This document shows positions 36,301 to 44,540 of a stretch of DNA of 64,000 nt, piece by piece; the first letter of the stretch is position 1; every line of letters starts with the position of its first letter. The notes under the pieces were generated by a model, which did no database searches, was not told the DNA's origin, and was given only the letters and a program-made list of their open reading frames with translations. Both the position numbers and the translations under genes were made by a program. Origin of the DNA: Saxidomus purpurata (taxonomy: Eukaryota; Mollusca; Bivalvia; Venerida; Veneridae); assembly GCA_022818135.1 (NCBI GenBank), contig JAFMSR010000002.1, positions 29,302,327 to 29,366,326 on the forward strand, given 5' to 3'.

Positions 36301-36409
36301 ACTGGATGCCATCGATGAACTACGCGACAAGAAAACACCTATACAGACTATCACGCAGTCAGCGAATAGTACTGATGAAAAAGTGGATACCCGTATAAGA
36401 GTGGAATAA
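12288..36409 (+). CDS. DAGLB: Diacylglycerol lipase, beta type, 13 coding exons, 684 aa
   Basis: The enzyme is an sn-1-specific membrane lipase that cuts diacylglycerol to 2-arachidonoylglycerol, the endocannabinoid precursor step, at the plasma membrane and endosomes. Exons: 12288-12382, 16301-16783, 16980-17070, 20852-20967, 25195-25380, 27118-27247, 28270-28353, 31325-31480, 32129-32256, 32831-32972, 34578-34709, 35000-35094, 36193-36409. All introns are GT-AG and all phases join, giving 2055 nt. An in-frame stop at 12273 precedes the ATG. The start [20 protein letters not shown] is typical of the family. Four membrane segments lie at about 19-42, 56-83, 96-123 and 138-159. Alpha/beta-hydrolase: GHSLGAG gives Ser457, VVLGDD gives Asp509, PGQILH gives His609. 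A Cys-rich insert (CTHCR-CCSW, DNCCMCN) lies at about 321-350. The short tail, without DAGLA's long extension, and a length near DAGLB's roughly 670 aa decide for beta. An AATAAA overlaps the stop codon; whether it is used is unknown. Confidence 0.94.
13225..13432 (-). repeat. tRNA-derived SINE, family A, in DAGLB intron 1
   Basis: On the minus strand it has an A-box-like GTGTGGTTAGAGTCGC and a B box GGTTCGAGTCC, followed by TGTCTCTTTATGTGAG and a tail ending near AAAATGACCAAAATTCCG. The close relative at 28420-28655 has the same orientation and order. Confidence 0.75.
13545..13665. repeat. Degenerate tetranucleotide tract (TTCG)n/(ATCA)n
   Basis: Runs of TTCG change into CGTC/TGTC and then ATCA and ACCA repeats, ending ATTCATTCATTCA. 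It lies in DAGLB intron 1. Confidence 0.7.
16301..16783 (+). CDS. DAGLB: DAGLB exon 2 (residues 32-193), membrane segments 1-4
   Basis: Acceptor TTTTTTCAG, donor GTATAA. Completes membrane segment 1 and holds segments 2-4 and the conserved ISMRGTI loop. A luminal CSQ and a KDCHRT loop provide Cys residues outside the membrane. Confidence 0.92.
16980..17070 (+). CDS. DAGLB: DAGLB exon 3 (residues 193-223)
   Basis: Acceptor CGACAG, donor GTAAGA. Encodes a Cys-rich palmitoylation-like start (CKCMFMC) and the [12 protein letters not shown] segment that matches the family's FSSTAELFSTYF region. Confidence 0.88.
17342..18012. mobile_element. Non-autonomous hAT-like element with 5-bp AGGTT duplication, DAGLB intron 3
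   Basis: The ends are CAGTGTTTTTTTT (17342) and AAAAAAAACACTG (ending 18012), flanked by AGGTT at 17337-17341 and 18013-18017. CAGNG termini are typical of hAT elements. Their duplication is usually 8 bp, but 5-bp hAT groups are described, so the family is inferred. The inside is strongly compositional, with C and G runs at about 17925-17955. It contains no transposase. Confidence 0.72.
20545..20640 (+). repeat. SINE-like tRNA-derived fragment in DAGLB intron 3
   Basis: The segment GATTGAGGGTCTCTGGTTCGAG contains a B-box-like CTGGTTCGAGCAC and resembles family A at 7885. A weaker relative is near 19548-19600. Only a short stretch is recognisable. Confidence 0.45.
20852..20967 (+). CDS. DAGLB: DAGLB exon 4 (residues 224-262)
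   Basis: Acceptor ATTTTAG, donor GTATAG. Encodes [15 protein letters not shown], matching the family's LVPSDIAAGLALL, then a basic stretch [11 protein letters not shown]. Confidence 0.92.
22230..22375. repeat. 30-bp tandem repeat, about 4.5 units, DAGLB intron 4
   Basis: The unit is CTTGTTTTCCATAGAACTAT plus a ten-base variable end (CCCAGAAACG). The period is ten codons, so the minus strand reads as repeated [10 protein letters not shown]. It is intronic and on the opposite strand from the gene. Confidence 0.75.
23199..23367. mobile_element. Foldback MITE in DAGLB intron 4
   Basis: The left arm GAGTGATATACCG (23218) returns inverted as CGGTATATCACTC (near 23336). Complementarity continues to about 23262 on one side and 23305 on the other, around a loop containing TTATCACGAATTAATCACTG. 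A fragment with AGTGATATACTTGG, TATATCACGCTC lies near 23704. Confidence 0.7.
24215..24890. repeat. 31-bp minisatellite, about 18 diverged units, DAGLB intron 4
   Basis: The unit consensus is CACCGATTGCAAGCAAGTTT followed by AGGTATAAGTA, with variants in the AGG/CGG and length positions. The units are contiguous, with no spacers. The array is interrupted near 24310-24405. Confidence 0.8.
25195..25380 (+). CDS. DAGLB: DAGLB exon 5 (residues 262-324)
   Basis: Acceptor ACAACAG, donor GTAAGT. Encodes [16 protein letters not shown], matching the family's HYMQFAAAAYGWPLYI, followed by the first Cys cluster CSLCTHC. Confidence 0.93.
25671..26081. mobile_element. MITE with about 27-bp TIRs, DAGLB intron 5
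   Basis: AGGATGTTGGATGCCCAAAG at 25671 reappears inverted at the end (CTTTGGACATCAAACATCCT, ending 26081). The 27-base arms differ at two positions. The flanks (TTA left, AACG right) give no clear duplication. Confidence 0.7.
26794..26942. mobile_element. Foldback element in DAGLB intron 5
   Basis: GTGTTTGTTTTAT...ATGTAATTTTATTTCATC folds onto GATGAAATAAAATTACAT...AAACAAACAC. The centre carries CACTCGTGGCTTCGCGACTC, a CACGAGTGGC-type motif also seen near 18999 and 53763. It lies 176 bp before the exon 6 acceptor. Confidence 0.75.
27118..27247 (+). CDS. DAGLB: DAGLB exon 6 (residues 324-367)
   Basis: Acceptor TTTGCAG, donor GTTAGT. Encodes [28 protein letters not shown]; family counterparts are DNCCGCN and HTTGLQYRDFIHVSFHDK. 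A longer open frame in another phase (27027-27275) overlaps this exon and is a shadow. Confidence 0.9.
28270..28353 (+). CDS. DAGLB: DAGLB exon 7 (residues 368-395)
   Basis: Acceptor TTTTTTTAG, donor GTAACA. Encodes [13 protein letters not shown] and [12 protein letters not shown], the start of the hydrolase core. Confidence 0.93.
28420..28655 (-). repeat. tRNA-derived SINE, family A, in DAGLB intron 7
   Basis: On the minus strand: head GTGTCCGAGTGGTTAGACTC (A-box-like), then GGGTTCGAACACT (B-box-like), a middle with GAGAGAAAGTTGGCAG, and a tail with CCCGCCTGTTAAAATGACC. It is the same arrangement as 13225-13432. Confidence 0.75.
28850..29380. repeat. Diverged tandem repeat, about 140-bp units, DAGLB intron 7
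   Basis: GAATCTAGTTCACCTG occurs near 28863 and 29003, and GTCAAATTAAAAAA with GAAAATTGGTCAGAATGTTT near 28891-28980 and 29156-29240. The segment ends GTGATATAGGGCCATCATGT. Related sequence recurs to about 29710 and near 31100-31230 (GTGAGCGATCTTGGGCCATG). Confidence 0.6.
31325..31480 (+). CDS. DAGLB: DAGLB exon 8 (residues 396-447)
   Basis: Acceptor TATGCAG, donor GTAATT. Encodes DVITDLVIE, then [16 protein letters not shown], then ERAFSLAE, aligned to the family's DVLTDL, AHKGISQAARYV and SQAFSIAPE. Confidence 0.93.
31905..32095 (+). repeat. tRNA-derived SINE, family B, DAGLB intron 8
   Basis: An A-box-like TAGCAGAGCTTGTCGG and a B-box-like GGATTCGAATCCCG are followed by an anonymous body ending in an A-rich CTAAACTAAAG. 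Family B differs from the family A copies elsewhere. Confidence 0.6.
32129..32256 (+). CDS. DAGLB: DAGLB exon 9 with catalytic Ser457
   Basis: Acceptor AATTTCAG, donor GTACTT. Encodes [20 protein letters not shown] with the nucleophile elbow GHSLGAG, then [12 protein letters not shown]. Confidence 0.95.
32831..32972 (+). CDS. DAGLB: DAGLB exon 10 with catalytic Asp509
   Basis: Acceptor TTTTTCAG, donor GTAGGT. Encodes [20 protein letters not shown]; the second Asp of GDD aligns with the Asp of the human VLGKD motif. Confidence 0.93.
34578..34709 (+). CDS. DAGLB: DAGLB exon 11, regulatory-loop region (residues 538-581)
   Basis: Acceptor TCTTCAG, donor GTAAGT. Encodes [14 protein letters not shown] and a polar stretch ([10 protein letters not shown]). 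It lies between the Asp and His of the triad, where mammalian enzymes carry the regulatory loop. Confidence 0.85.
35000..35094 (+). CDS. DAGLB: DAGLB exon 12 with catalytic His609
   Basis: Acceptor TGTTTCAG, donor GTAAGT. Encodes [16 protein letters not shown], aligned to the human YPPGRIIHL; the His is the triad base. Confidence 0.9.
35310..35600 (+). repeat. Copy of the 170-bp tandem repeat family in DAGLB intron 12
   Basis: Two diverged units carry GGGCTGTAACTTTC, GACTTGGCACAACTGTTCA, GTGCAAGACCCATGTC and CTCAAAGGTCAAGG, the same order as in the array at 57940-59260. Confidence 0.7.
36193..36409 (+). CDS. DAGLB: DAGLB exon 13, C-terminal end
   Basis: Acceptor TATTACAG. Encodes [20 protein letters not shown], matching the family's [20 protein letters not shown], and a short hydrophilic tail ending RIRVE and TAA. 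No long DAGLA-type tail is present. Confidence 0.93.
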
Positions 36410-37189
36410 AGAAACAGAATGCATTGTTTGCAAGACATAAACATTCGGTAACCCAGAGCTGGAAAGGGTTTCAGCTAAACTTGGTGCATTTCGTATACTA
36501 ACAGTCAATTGATAATCTTTTTATATAGTGGACCAAACTATTTTGTGATTCCTTTATCGTATACCTCAAACACATTTTGTATTTTAATGAGCTATTTGTT
36601 AATCTCACTTCAACGACTGCCTGATCACATTCAGAAAGAACAGCTAGACAATTGTTTTATGATCTAAATTTGATTTTATTGTGTCTTCGTTTTTAGTTGC
36701 CGCGACATGTCGCGTTTGCTACCACAGCGATGCCTCAGATGCAATGTTAATGGATTAAAGATACGTACCTTCAAAACTGTTGTACATACCAAACATTTTG
36801 CCAAGTATATTCCTGAATTTTTAAAGCCAAAACCCCATCTCGATGGTTTGATCCAAACCCGTTGTTCCTGCATAAATATTAAGGAAAAGACTAAATAGTT
36901 ATGTACCAAGACTTCTAACAACTATTTAGCTCTTAACCTACTGAATTTCATAAATGGACTCGTCCATCTTTCAATTTGGACAGTACTGTTTCATTGTTTA
37001 TGGCGGTGAGTGCAGATCATGATCAGACTGTATGGCTATGAAGGCTGATCATGAATTGTACAAATCAGACCTTGCTAGCCTAATAATGGTTAAACAGGCA
37101 ACACGTCATTATGTAAGGTACTGAAGAAGTTGTTTTTTAACAGAGAAACGAATGAATTGTATTCATGTATATAGGGGAGCTAAGTATTC

Positions 37190-37760
37190 TAAAATCATGT
37201 ATAAAAATATTACCATTTTCATGAGGGAGGCACAATGGTGTAGAGGTAGATTGTTTCACTTATAACCCTGTGATCGTGGGTTTGAATCACAACAGCAGCA
37301 TGAGACCATGATCTCCATTATCCGTTCTTTCGGCACGAGTACTGAAGCAGTCACCGGGGAGTAATTGATAAAATTGATAAGTTGCAAAAACTTGTTCTAC
37401 AAATACATATATGTTTAAACTTAACCGTTTTCCTTCACAATATTGTTACTTACATTACATATTGCATAAAACAAGAGAGAATAAAATGAATGTATATCGG
37501 TTAAAAATTAATGATATTTAATCCACCACGTTATCACGTTATCTGTGTTTTCATATTCTATATACATGTAGTGTCATAACATTTACTTTTATTTTGTGTT
37601 TTTTTACTGTTTGATGTATATTCAAATCTAATTGTATACATTTATATAAGGAAGCTTGAAGTATTACAAAATTATATATACAAATATTACCATTTTCATT
37701 AGTGTGGCTCCGTGATGTATGGGTAGAGGATCGCACTCCTAAACCGGGGTCACGGGTTTT
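37190..37760 (+). repeat. tRNA-derived SINE and a truncated second copy, 477-bp direct duplication
   Basis: A-box-like ATGGTGTAGAGGTAGA and B-box-like GGGTTTGAATCAC lie at 37242-37290. The flank AATATTACCATTTTCAT before the SINE reappears 477 bp later, followed by GTGGCTCCGTGATGTATGGG, a second, truncated tRNA-like head. The pair looks like a local duplication. Confidence 0.55.
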
Positions 37761-38378
37761 GTAAAAATGAAAAATCAGGGGTCGTTTTCCTGAAGCATTT
37801 TAGTGATTTCTTAAATATTTGAACTTCAGTAGAAAAGTTAAAGTAATTATCTCGATTTTAGATCTGTATAATTTCATCTTTACTATAAACCATACATGCT
37901 ATAGTTAAGTCAGATTGAATAATTTTGAAACATGCTGCAATGTACATTCTCCTTTCTAAATTATCTGCTTAAGGATTTTTCCCAATTTTAAAGCAGGTCA
38001 TAAAATATGACTGTAGATGTTACTGGAACATGGCCCTAGGTGAACATTAAGTTCAGTATTTTGCCTAGAATGGAAAAAAATCTCAGTGTATACGACTGCA
38101 ACGTATATTTGGCCAGTTTTAAAAGATAAATGTTTCGTTATGTGTCCATTGAAATCCACGGTTGTGTTTACATTTCGTATATTGATCGTCTATTTATTGT
38201 CATAGTTTTATGAAATTAGTATTTGAAGAAAGAATGCCAAAGACCATTCCTTTTTCTTATTTGTTGATATGAAAATAAATCTATATAGAAATTGATGATA
38301 ACTTTTCTTTTCTGTGGTGTGTGTAAGCGTACGTGTGCGTGTATATTAATGTGCCTGCGCGTGATTGTGTGTGTGTGA

Positions 38379-38684
38379 GTTTTTATTTTATCACCTCCGG
38401 AGGAGTCGTTTAAGAATTTTATAGAAGAGTGCAGTACAGAAGTCCCACTGTTGAAAGCTCGTCCCAGATTCCAGATTGTGCCCGCTGTACACAAAACCAC
38501 TGTTCAAATGCAAATAACGTTAGCTGGAGGAATTGGAGATCATGGTGTCCCTGAATTCAAGATTCAGTGTTTAAACAGTTACACATTTGGTCGTCTCCGA
38601 CTGACGATGTATAAGGCTGGCTCACAATTTGGGGTTCATAGTAATAATTCACTCGACCTATTACCCGTCCCAATAAGTGAATGA
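38379..38684 (+). other. Unrecognised open frame, possible terminal exon
   Basis: The open frame carries PPEESFKNFIEE, then LLKARPRFQIVPAVHKTTVQ and GGIGDHGVPEFKIQ, ending PVPISE and TGA. The composition looks protein-like, unlike the repeat frames around it, but I recognise no family and see no convincing acceptor or partner exon. It could be the last exon of an unseen gene or chance. Confidence 0.2.
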
Positions 38685-40318
38685 ATTAGTTGTACACTGG
38701 AGCATAACGAATGTACGATTGATGTGACGATTATACAAAACAATACTGATATGTTAGGCACCTTTTCGAAGCAAAACTCAAGCAACATGCATGTAATTTT
38801 TTTTGTATCCATTATATCGTACTGCTTTTAATACAGCCTAAGTACTGGTATGATACAGAAATAATGAAATGCAACAAAAACTTCACAAGAACAAACAGCA
38901 GCCGATAGATGTTCAAATATTTGAAGAGGTACATCTGGAAAAAATAGACGAACAAACTTTCTGGATATTATGCTTGTATTTTTAGTGTTGTGTGTCCATT
39001 TTTTCACAACTATGTATCTTGAAAGCAGGTTTGACATTGTATACAGTGCATCTCAATCTATATGAGAATTGAACCCATAACATCTGGTGTGAATGTAGCG
39101 ACACCTTTTATTAGGCAAAGAATAAGTTTGATATTTCATAAAAAACACATACCTAGCTGTTTATGAAATAAAAAAAGCATACTTAACTGTTTGAAAAAAA
39201 AACCTGACAGTACTATAGGTTATGAAGCGGTCAAAGTTATCAAAAAATCTATTTGCTTTCTACTCTATCCTGCATGTACCAATGATATTATGTTCATATT
39301 TTGTAAATGTTTTAATTAATAAAATATTGTTTTAGCTAAACATATGTAGTGTAGGGAAAATGTTTCAGTGCCGTTTAGTTAATGAAGAATGAAGTAAATA
39401 TTTAAAACCGTATTCTCTAACCAACTGTTACTACACCTTTAAAGCAATACTAGTAGTCATGTGTAGTATAAATGTATACCTATATAAATAGTTGATAATA
39501 ATAACTGGGTGTTCATGTCTATATTTAGTCCGCCGACCCAATTATACACTATAAGTATACAATGACTAACCTTGGTGAAATAGACAAACTCTATCACAGG
39601 CTAAAATAGCACTGTTACACATTTCTATTGCCATATACGAGCGATTTTTCGTAGAATTTGGAGGGTGACGAATTCTTTTTCCTTGTAAGCCCCTAAAATT
39701 TTGCATATAAATATGGTTAAACTTGAAATCGAAATTATAAACTACCATTTGCATTCAAGTAAAAGTAAGCAGGGAAAGTGTGGAACAACTTGAACATATC
39801 CGCAGTAAGTACTTTAACGTTTTGTAGGATAATGATTAATGAAATAAATAAATTATATAAAATATATAAAAGATATTCTTAAAATTTGCTAGTGTCTTAA
39901 GAACTTTAAAGTAAGTGCTAGATCTACGTGCTGAGATTTTTTTAAGAAAATAAATGTTATTTTTCTCTCATTTTAAATCATATATTCAAATGTATTGGTA
40001 AATGCTACATATATCACTTATTTTTGCGCAGTATTTAAGACCTAGAAATGTAAATTTGCGCACTCTGTATAAAATCTCTCGAGTTTTAAAGGCAGCATAC
40101 TAGTTGTTTTAATTAATTTTTTGTGCAACTACTTATGTACTTTATAAGTTAATTATAGAGGCATTTAGGTAAGATTTTTCTGTTATAAAAGTAAGTTACA
40201 AAAACAACAAAAATGCCTAGAACTACTTTGACGCATTATTAGTGAAGTCCTTTTTGCGATTTTCTTAATTAAAATTTAAAGAGCCTCTTTCTTACATGAT
40301 ATGTCAGTTATATGAATG

Positions 40319-41083
40319 TACGGCGCCCGTGAAGTGACATGTGACACTTTTTTTTTATTTCGTAATTACGAAATATATTTCGTATAAACGAAATAAGATT
40401 TCGTAAAAACGAAATGTTATTTCGTAAAAACGAAATAAGATTTCGTAAAAACGAAATGTTATTTCGTAAAAACGAAATAAGATTTCGTTTTTACGAAATA
40501 AGATTTCGTTTTTACGAAATAACATTTCGTTTTTACGAAATAAGATTTCGATTTTACGAAATATATTTAATTCGTTTTTACGGAATCTTATTTCGTTTAA
40601 ACGAAATGTTATTTCGTTTTTACGAAATGTATTTCGTAATTACGAAATAAGATTTCGTAAAAACGAAATAAGATTTCGTAAAAACGAAATAACATTTCGT
40701 AATTACGAAATACATTTCGTAAAAACGAAATAAGATTTCGTAAAAACGAAATAACATTTCGTTTAAACGAAATAAGATTTCGTAAAAACGAATTAAATAT
40801 ATTTCGTAAAATCGAAATCTTATTTCGTAAAAACGAAATGTTATTTCGTAAAAACGAAATGTTATTTCGTAATTACGAAATACATTTCGTTTTTACGAAA
40901 TAAGATTTCGTTTTTACGAAATAAGATTTCGTTTTTACGAAATAACATTTCGTTTTTACGAAATAACATTTCGTTTTTACGAAATCTTATTTCGTTTTTA
41001 CGAAATCTTATTTCGTTTATACGAAATGTATTTCGTAATTACGAAATAAAAAAAAAGTGTCACATGTCACTTCACGGGCGCCG
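40319..41083. mobile_element. 765-bp foldback palindrome made of short TTTCGT...ACGAAA palindromes
   Basis: The ends are ACGGCGCCCGTGAAGTGACA (40320) and its inverse ending near 41084, flanked by TATGAATG (40311-40318 and 41084-41091), an 8-bp duplication (6 to 8 bp depending on where the ends are set). Inside are about 35 short units, each a small palindrome such as TTTCGTAAAAACGAAAT. The whole array is also symmetric about its centre near 40702: the distinctive AATATATTTAATTCG of the left half returns as CGAATTAAATATATT in the right half. No protein is encoded; the 78-codon frame at 40414 is repeat. It is a non-autonomous foldback of unknown superfamily. It ends 279 bp before the actin ATG. 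Confidence 0.9.
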
Positions 41084-41110
41084 TATGAATGATACGATAT
41101 GTATGCAAAG

Positions 41111-41118
41111 TATAAAAA
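41111..41118 (+). promoter_or_regulatory. TATA-like box upstream of actin
   Basis: TATAAAAA lies about 250 bp before the actin ATG and just outside the foldback element. With the likely 5' UTR acceptor at 41354-41355, a short leader intron would fit. The start site is not shown by the sequence. Confidence 0.35.
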
Positions 41119-41361
41119 CTGTGGGCATTTTACCATTATCTTCGACGACATTAAGACATTGGATATTCTGGAAATTTATAACGTCTGGAATGGTTCCCTA
41201 TCTGAATAGTGCCTCTCAGAATTTCCGACTTTCTTCTTAAAGGGAGGGGTGATGGGCATACCTTGAACATAACCTCGTGTAGTCGGACAGGCCCATTATT
41301 ATAGACCGAACAACCAACTTTTACCAAAACTGCAATATTTTTATTTTATTTTTAGGCAAAA

Positions 41362-42501
41362 ATGAGTTATTCATATGAAGACGATGTATCTGCCGTTGTT
41401 ATTGACAACGGATCTGGGATGTGCAAAGCAGGATTCGCCGGGGACGACGCGCCGAGGGCAGTGTTTCCGGCGATCACCGGACGGCCAAGGTATGATATTG
41501 TTATGGCCGGAATGGGTGGAAAAGACACCTATATTGGTGACGAAGCCCAGAGTAAGCGGGGCATATTATCACTACGATACCCCGTTGAACACGGAATTGT
41601 CACAAACTGGGACGATATGGAAAAAATCTGGCACCATACCTTCTATAACGAGCTCCGTGTTGCGCCGGAAGAACACCCCGTACTTCTTACAGAGGCACCT
41701 ATGAATCCAAAAGCAAATAGGGAACGGATGACTCAGATTATGTTTGAAACATTCAATGCACCCGCCTTCTATGTATCGATACAAGCCGTTCTATCTCTAT
41801 ATGCTGCCGGTCGTACGACTGGGGTCGTGTTTGATTCTGGTGACGGTGTGTCTCACGTAGTGCCGATTTACGAAGGTTACGCACTCCCGCATGCTATCCA
41901 GCGGGTGGATCTGGCAGGGAGGGATTTGACAAAATATCTTTCTAGAATTTTGCACGAGCGTGGTTACAATTTTACCAGCTCTTCAGAAATGGAGATAGTC
42001 CGTGACGTTAAAGAAAAAATGTGTTATGCCGCCCTGGACTTTGAACAAGAGATGGAATCTGCAGCAAAATCATCAAGCGTTGAAAAAAGCTACGAGCTTC
42101 CGGACGGACAAGTCATAACGATAGGAAACGAGAGATTCCGGTGTGTAGAAACACTGTTTCAGCCATCTTTTATCGGAATGGAGAACTTCGGGATGCACGA
42201 ATTACTTTATAATTCTGTAATGAAATCAGATATAGACATCAGAAAAGATTTGTTTGCAAATGTCGTACTGTCTGGAGGAACAACAATGTTTCCCGGCCTT
42301 CCAGACAGAATGAAACGTGAGCTTGATAACCTGGTTCCGAACGCAATGAAGGTCAAAGTTATTGCGCCACCAGAACGGAAGTATTCGGTTTGGATCGGGG
42401 GATCTATTCTCTCGTCTCTCACAACATTCGGTCAGATGTGGATCTCAAAACAAGAATATGACGAATGTGGACCAAGCATAGTTCACAGGAAATGTTTCTA
42501 A
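41362..42501 (+). CDS. Divergent actin, 379 aa, intronless coding region
   Basis: Actin polymerises with ATP into filaments of the cytoskeleton or muscle. The whole family length is present: phosphate loop [39 protein letters not shown], the second phosphate motif [40 protein letters not shown] and the C-terminus SIVHRKCF. Compared with usual actins (375-376 aa) the N-terminus is longer ([10 protein letters not shown]) and the DNase-binding loop is altered: [16 protein letters not shown] where most have GRPRHQGVMVGMGQKD. Many other substitutions are scattered (for example Ser/Ala/Thr swaps and [20 protein letters not shown]), so it is a paralogue, not a core isoform. The nucleotide- and cation-binding motifs are intact. 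An acceptor (TTTTATTTTTAG) sits seven bases before the ATG, suggesting a 5' UTR intron as in many actin genes. Muscle or cytoplasmic use cannot be told. Confidence 0.95.
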   Translation: MSYSYEDDVSAVVIDNGSGMCKAGFAGDDAPRAVFPAITGRPRYDIVMAGMGGKDTYIGDEAQSKRGILSLRYPVEHGIVTNWDDMEKIWHHTFYNELRVAPEEHPVLLTEAPMNPKANRERMTQIMFETFNAPAFYVSIQAVLSLYAAGRTTGVVFDSGDGVSHVVPIYEGYALPHAIQRVDLAGRDLTKYLSRILHERGYNFTSSSEMEIVRDVKEKMCYAALDFEQEMESAAKSSSVEKSYELPDGQVITIGNERFRCVETLFQPSFIGMENFGMHELLYNSVMKSDIDIRKDLFANVVLSGGTTMFPGLPDRMKRELDNLVPNAMKVKVIAPPERKYSVWIGGSILSSLTTFGQMWISKQEYDECGPSIVHRKCF

Positions 42502-42841
42502 TACATGGCATAGAAGAGACAGGTGTATTATGTGCAATAACAGTATAATTCTGCATCTGAAAATCACGCAGAGAGGTATAATTCACAGTGTTAGTTTAAA
42601 AGAAAAACAACTATTATCGATTAGATTATACCTTTTCGTGTTATAAAAAAGACATAGTGTAAGGCTTGGTATCAAACAATACAGTTTTATCAGTCTTTAA
42701 TGGAGATATATTTACATCCAATTTTTTAAATGACATATATTTATTTTTGTATATATATTTATTTTTGTATATTGTGTTTCAGTCTTTCATTGTACAATTT
42801 AGTTTTACAGACATTTTACATGTGTATATATTTACAAGAAA

Positions 42842-42847
42842 AATAAA
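42842..42847 (+). promoter_or_regulatory. Possible actin polyadenylation signal
   Basis: The first AATAAA clearly downstream of the actin stop, about 340 bp after it, in an AT-rich 3' region. Confidence 0.4.
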
Positions 42848-44147
42848 AAATGAAAAGTTGATTTAAAGACGTCATTTGTATATATTACCACTGTTCATTC
42901 TGTCCAGCTGATATCACTATATGGTGAGCAAAACCTATGACACTGTCGATTACGTCTATGATCAGTGCAGATCATGACCAGTCTGCTTATCTGTGTACCT
43001 GTAGTCCGATCATGATCAACTTAATTTACTATTTTGCAGTAAATCGTTAGGAAACTAAGCGTTGAACAACACCAATCTATAAGGTCGAAATTGTTGGGTA
43101 AAGAAGTCTGTAAGAAAAGTAAAGTATCCTTCCGTTTCTGTTAATACAATGTACTACCTACCCTGTTTTGCGTCTACCCTAAATTACCTTTGGCAGTCAA
43201 TGTCTACTATTGTCTGATTATAGGCCTTTGTAGATATAGCATATTTCTTCTACCTACCAATCATTTTACAAGAACTACTTTGATATTCATTTATTGGTCG
43301 TATTTATTGTCGAACCATCTCGGATCTTAGTGCCCAGTGAAATCGTGTTATTAAGATCAAAATGTCGCCATGTGGCATCACATGTTTGATGACACCAGAA
43401 TGAGTGTTATATACAGTGTATATATTTTCAGATCTTAGTCTCCATCACAGCGTGTAAACTGGTGACCTTTCCCAAAGTCCTTTTTCAGGGGGTCAGCGGT
43501 GAGGTTTTGGATTTTTGTACTTCCGGAAATTTTCATTTGTTATATTTCAAAAAAATGATGATTTAACTGCGGAAAAAAATTATGCAGTAGTAAACTTTGG
43601 TACAATAAGAATATTTTAATGCAAAACAATTGAACATTTTTGAGAAAAAATATTTTGACCTCATATTTTATGACTAAATTGATAAATTTTGCCGTATGCC
43701 AAAATGGGGGTAGGGGTACAAAAAATAGTCATTTCTCAAAAAGCGTTTAAGATATTTACTTAATACAAACTTTACTACAAGAATAATTGTTATGATATAA
43801 AAATAAATTGGTAACTAGTTCCTTATACAGTTCTTGGTTACATACCTATGCCGTCATATCTCAAAGCTCGTCGAAATCTAAAAAACACATTTTTGTCAGT
43901 TTTTATTGAATTTCTTTCTTATATGAACATTGACCCCCATTTTTTTATTCTAGAACAAAGGTATTAATGAAACTGTAGGCAAAATATTTGAAAAACCTTG
44001 TTATTCCTTCATCATGAAAATATTCATTTATCAAAAATTGAAAAAATGAATTTTAGTAAAGTGGGTGGGGTAATAATAAAGAGCGTAATATTTTTTCAGA
44101 TGATAGTAGAAATACCATTATCTCTAATTTTTCATCCTTAAAGTACA

Positions 44148-44540
44148 TTATGACATTTTTTTCAAGTAAAATTCCAGCTGAAATAGGTGTGTGTGAAAAG
44201 GGTAGAGGAAATAAAACTTTGACCCAATTCAACAAACTTTTCCTGCTACCAGTACAAAAAAGAACTTTTCAAATATACTTTCCTATTTTGACTGGGAGAG
44301 TCAAGTTAAGAAATAGACAAAGCATGTCAGAGTTGCTTCCCTTCCACTGCCGAGCAACACTAATAACACAAGGGAGATCACGCCAAGGAAGGAATATTAT
44401 TTTATTAGTCCATTTCTTTAATTTCTAAAGCACCAACTTCAAATATTAATGCGGGTTATCATTAGTTTAACACATTTAAAGCACAGCTACCGAAAATGCT
44501 TTATAAAACTGTCACCAAAAATACACTATGTGCAGTAAGA
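44148..44540 (+). repeat. Dispersed repeat, left copy flanking the IAP gene
   Basis: It shares AAAATTCCAGC, ACCAGTACAAAA, GACTGGGAGAGTCAAGTTAA, CTTCCACTGCCGAGCAACA, TTAGTCCATTTCTTTAATTT and CACTATGTGC, in the same order and orientation, with 50865-51215. The two copies bracket the IAP gene. Confidence 0.8.

Larger units (their letters stand above)
36410..40318. other. DAGLB 3' region and repeats, no confident gene
   Basis: Presumed 3' UTR, then AT-rich sequence. It holds the recurrent GCAGATCATGATCAGACTG motif (37012), two tandemly duplicated SINE-bearing segments (37190 and 37667) and one unexplained open frame (38379-38684). Confidence 0.5.

Noticed and set aside
40414..40650. Arg/Phe/Asn-rich 78-residue repeat protein
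   Set aside because: It is a reading of the foldback palindrome.
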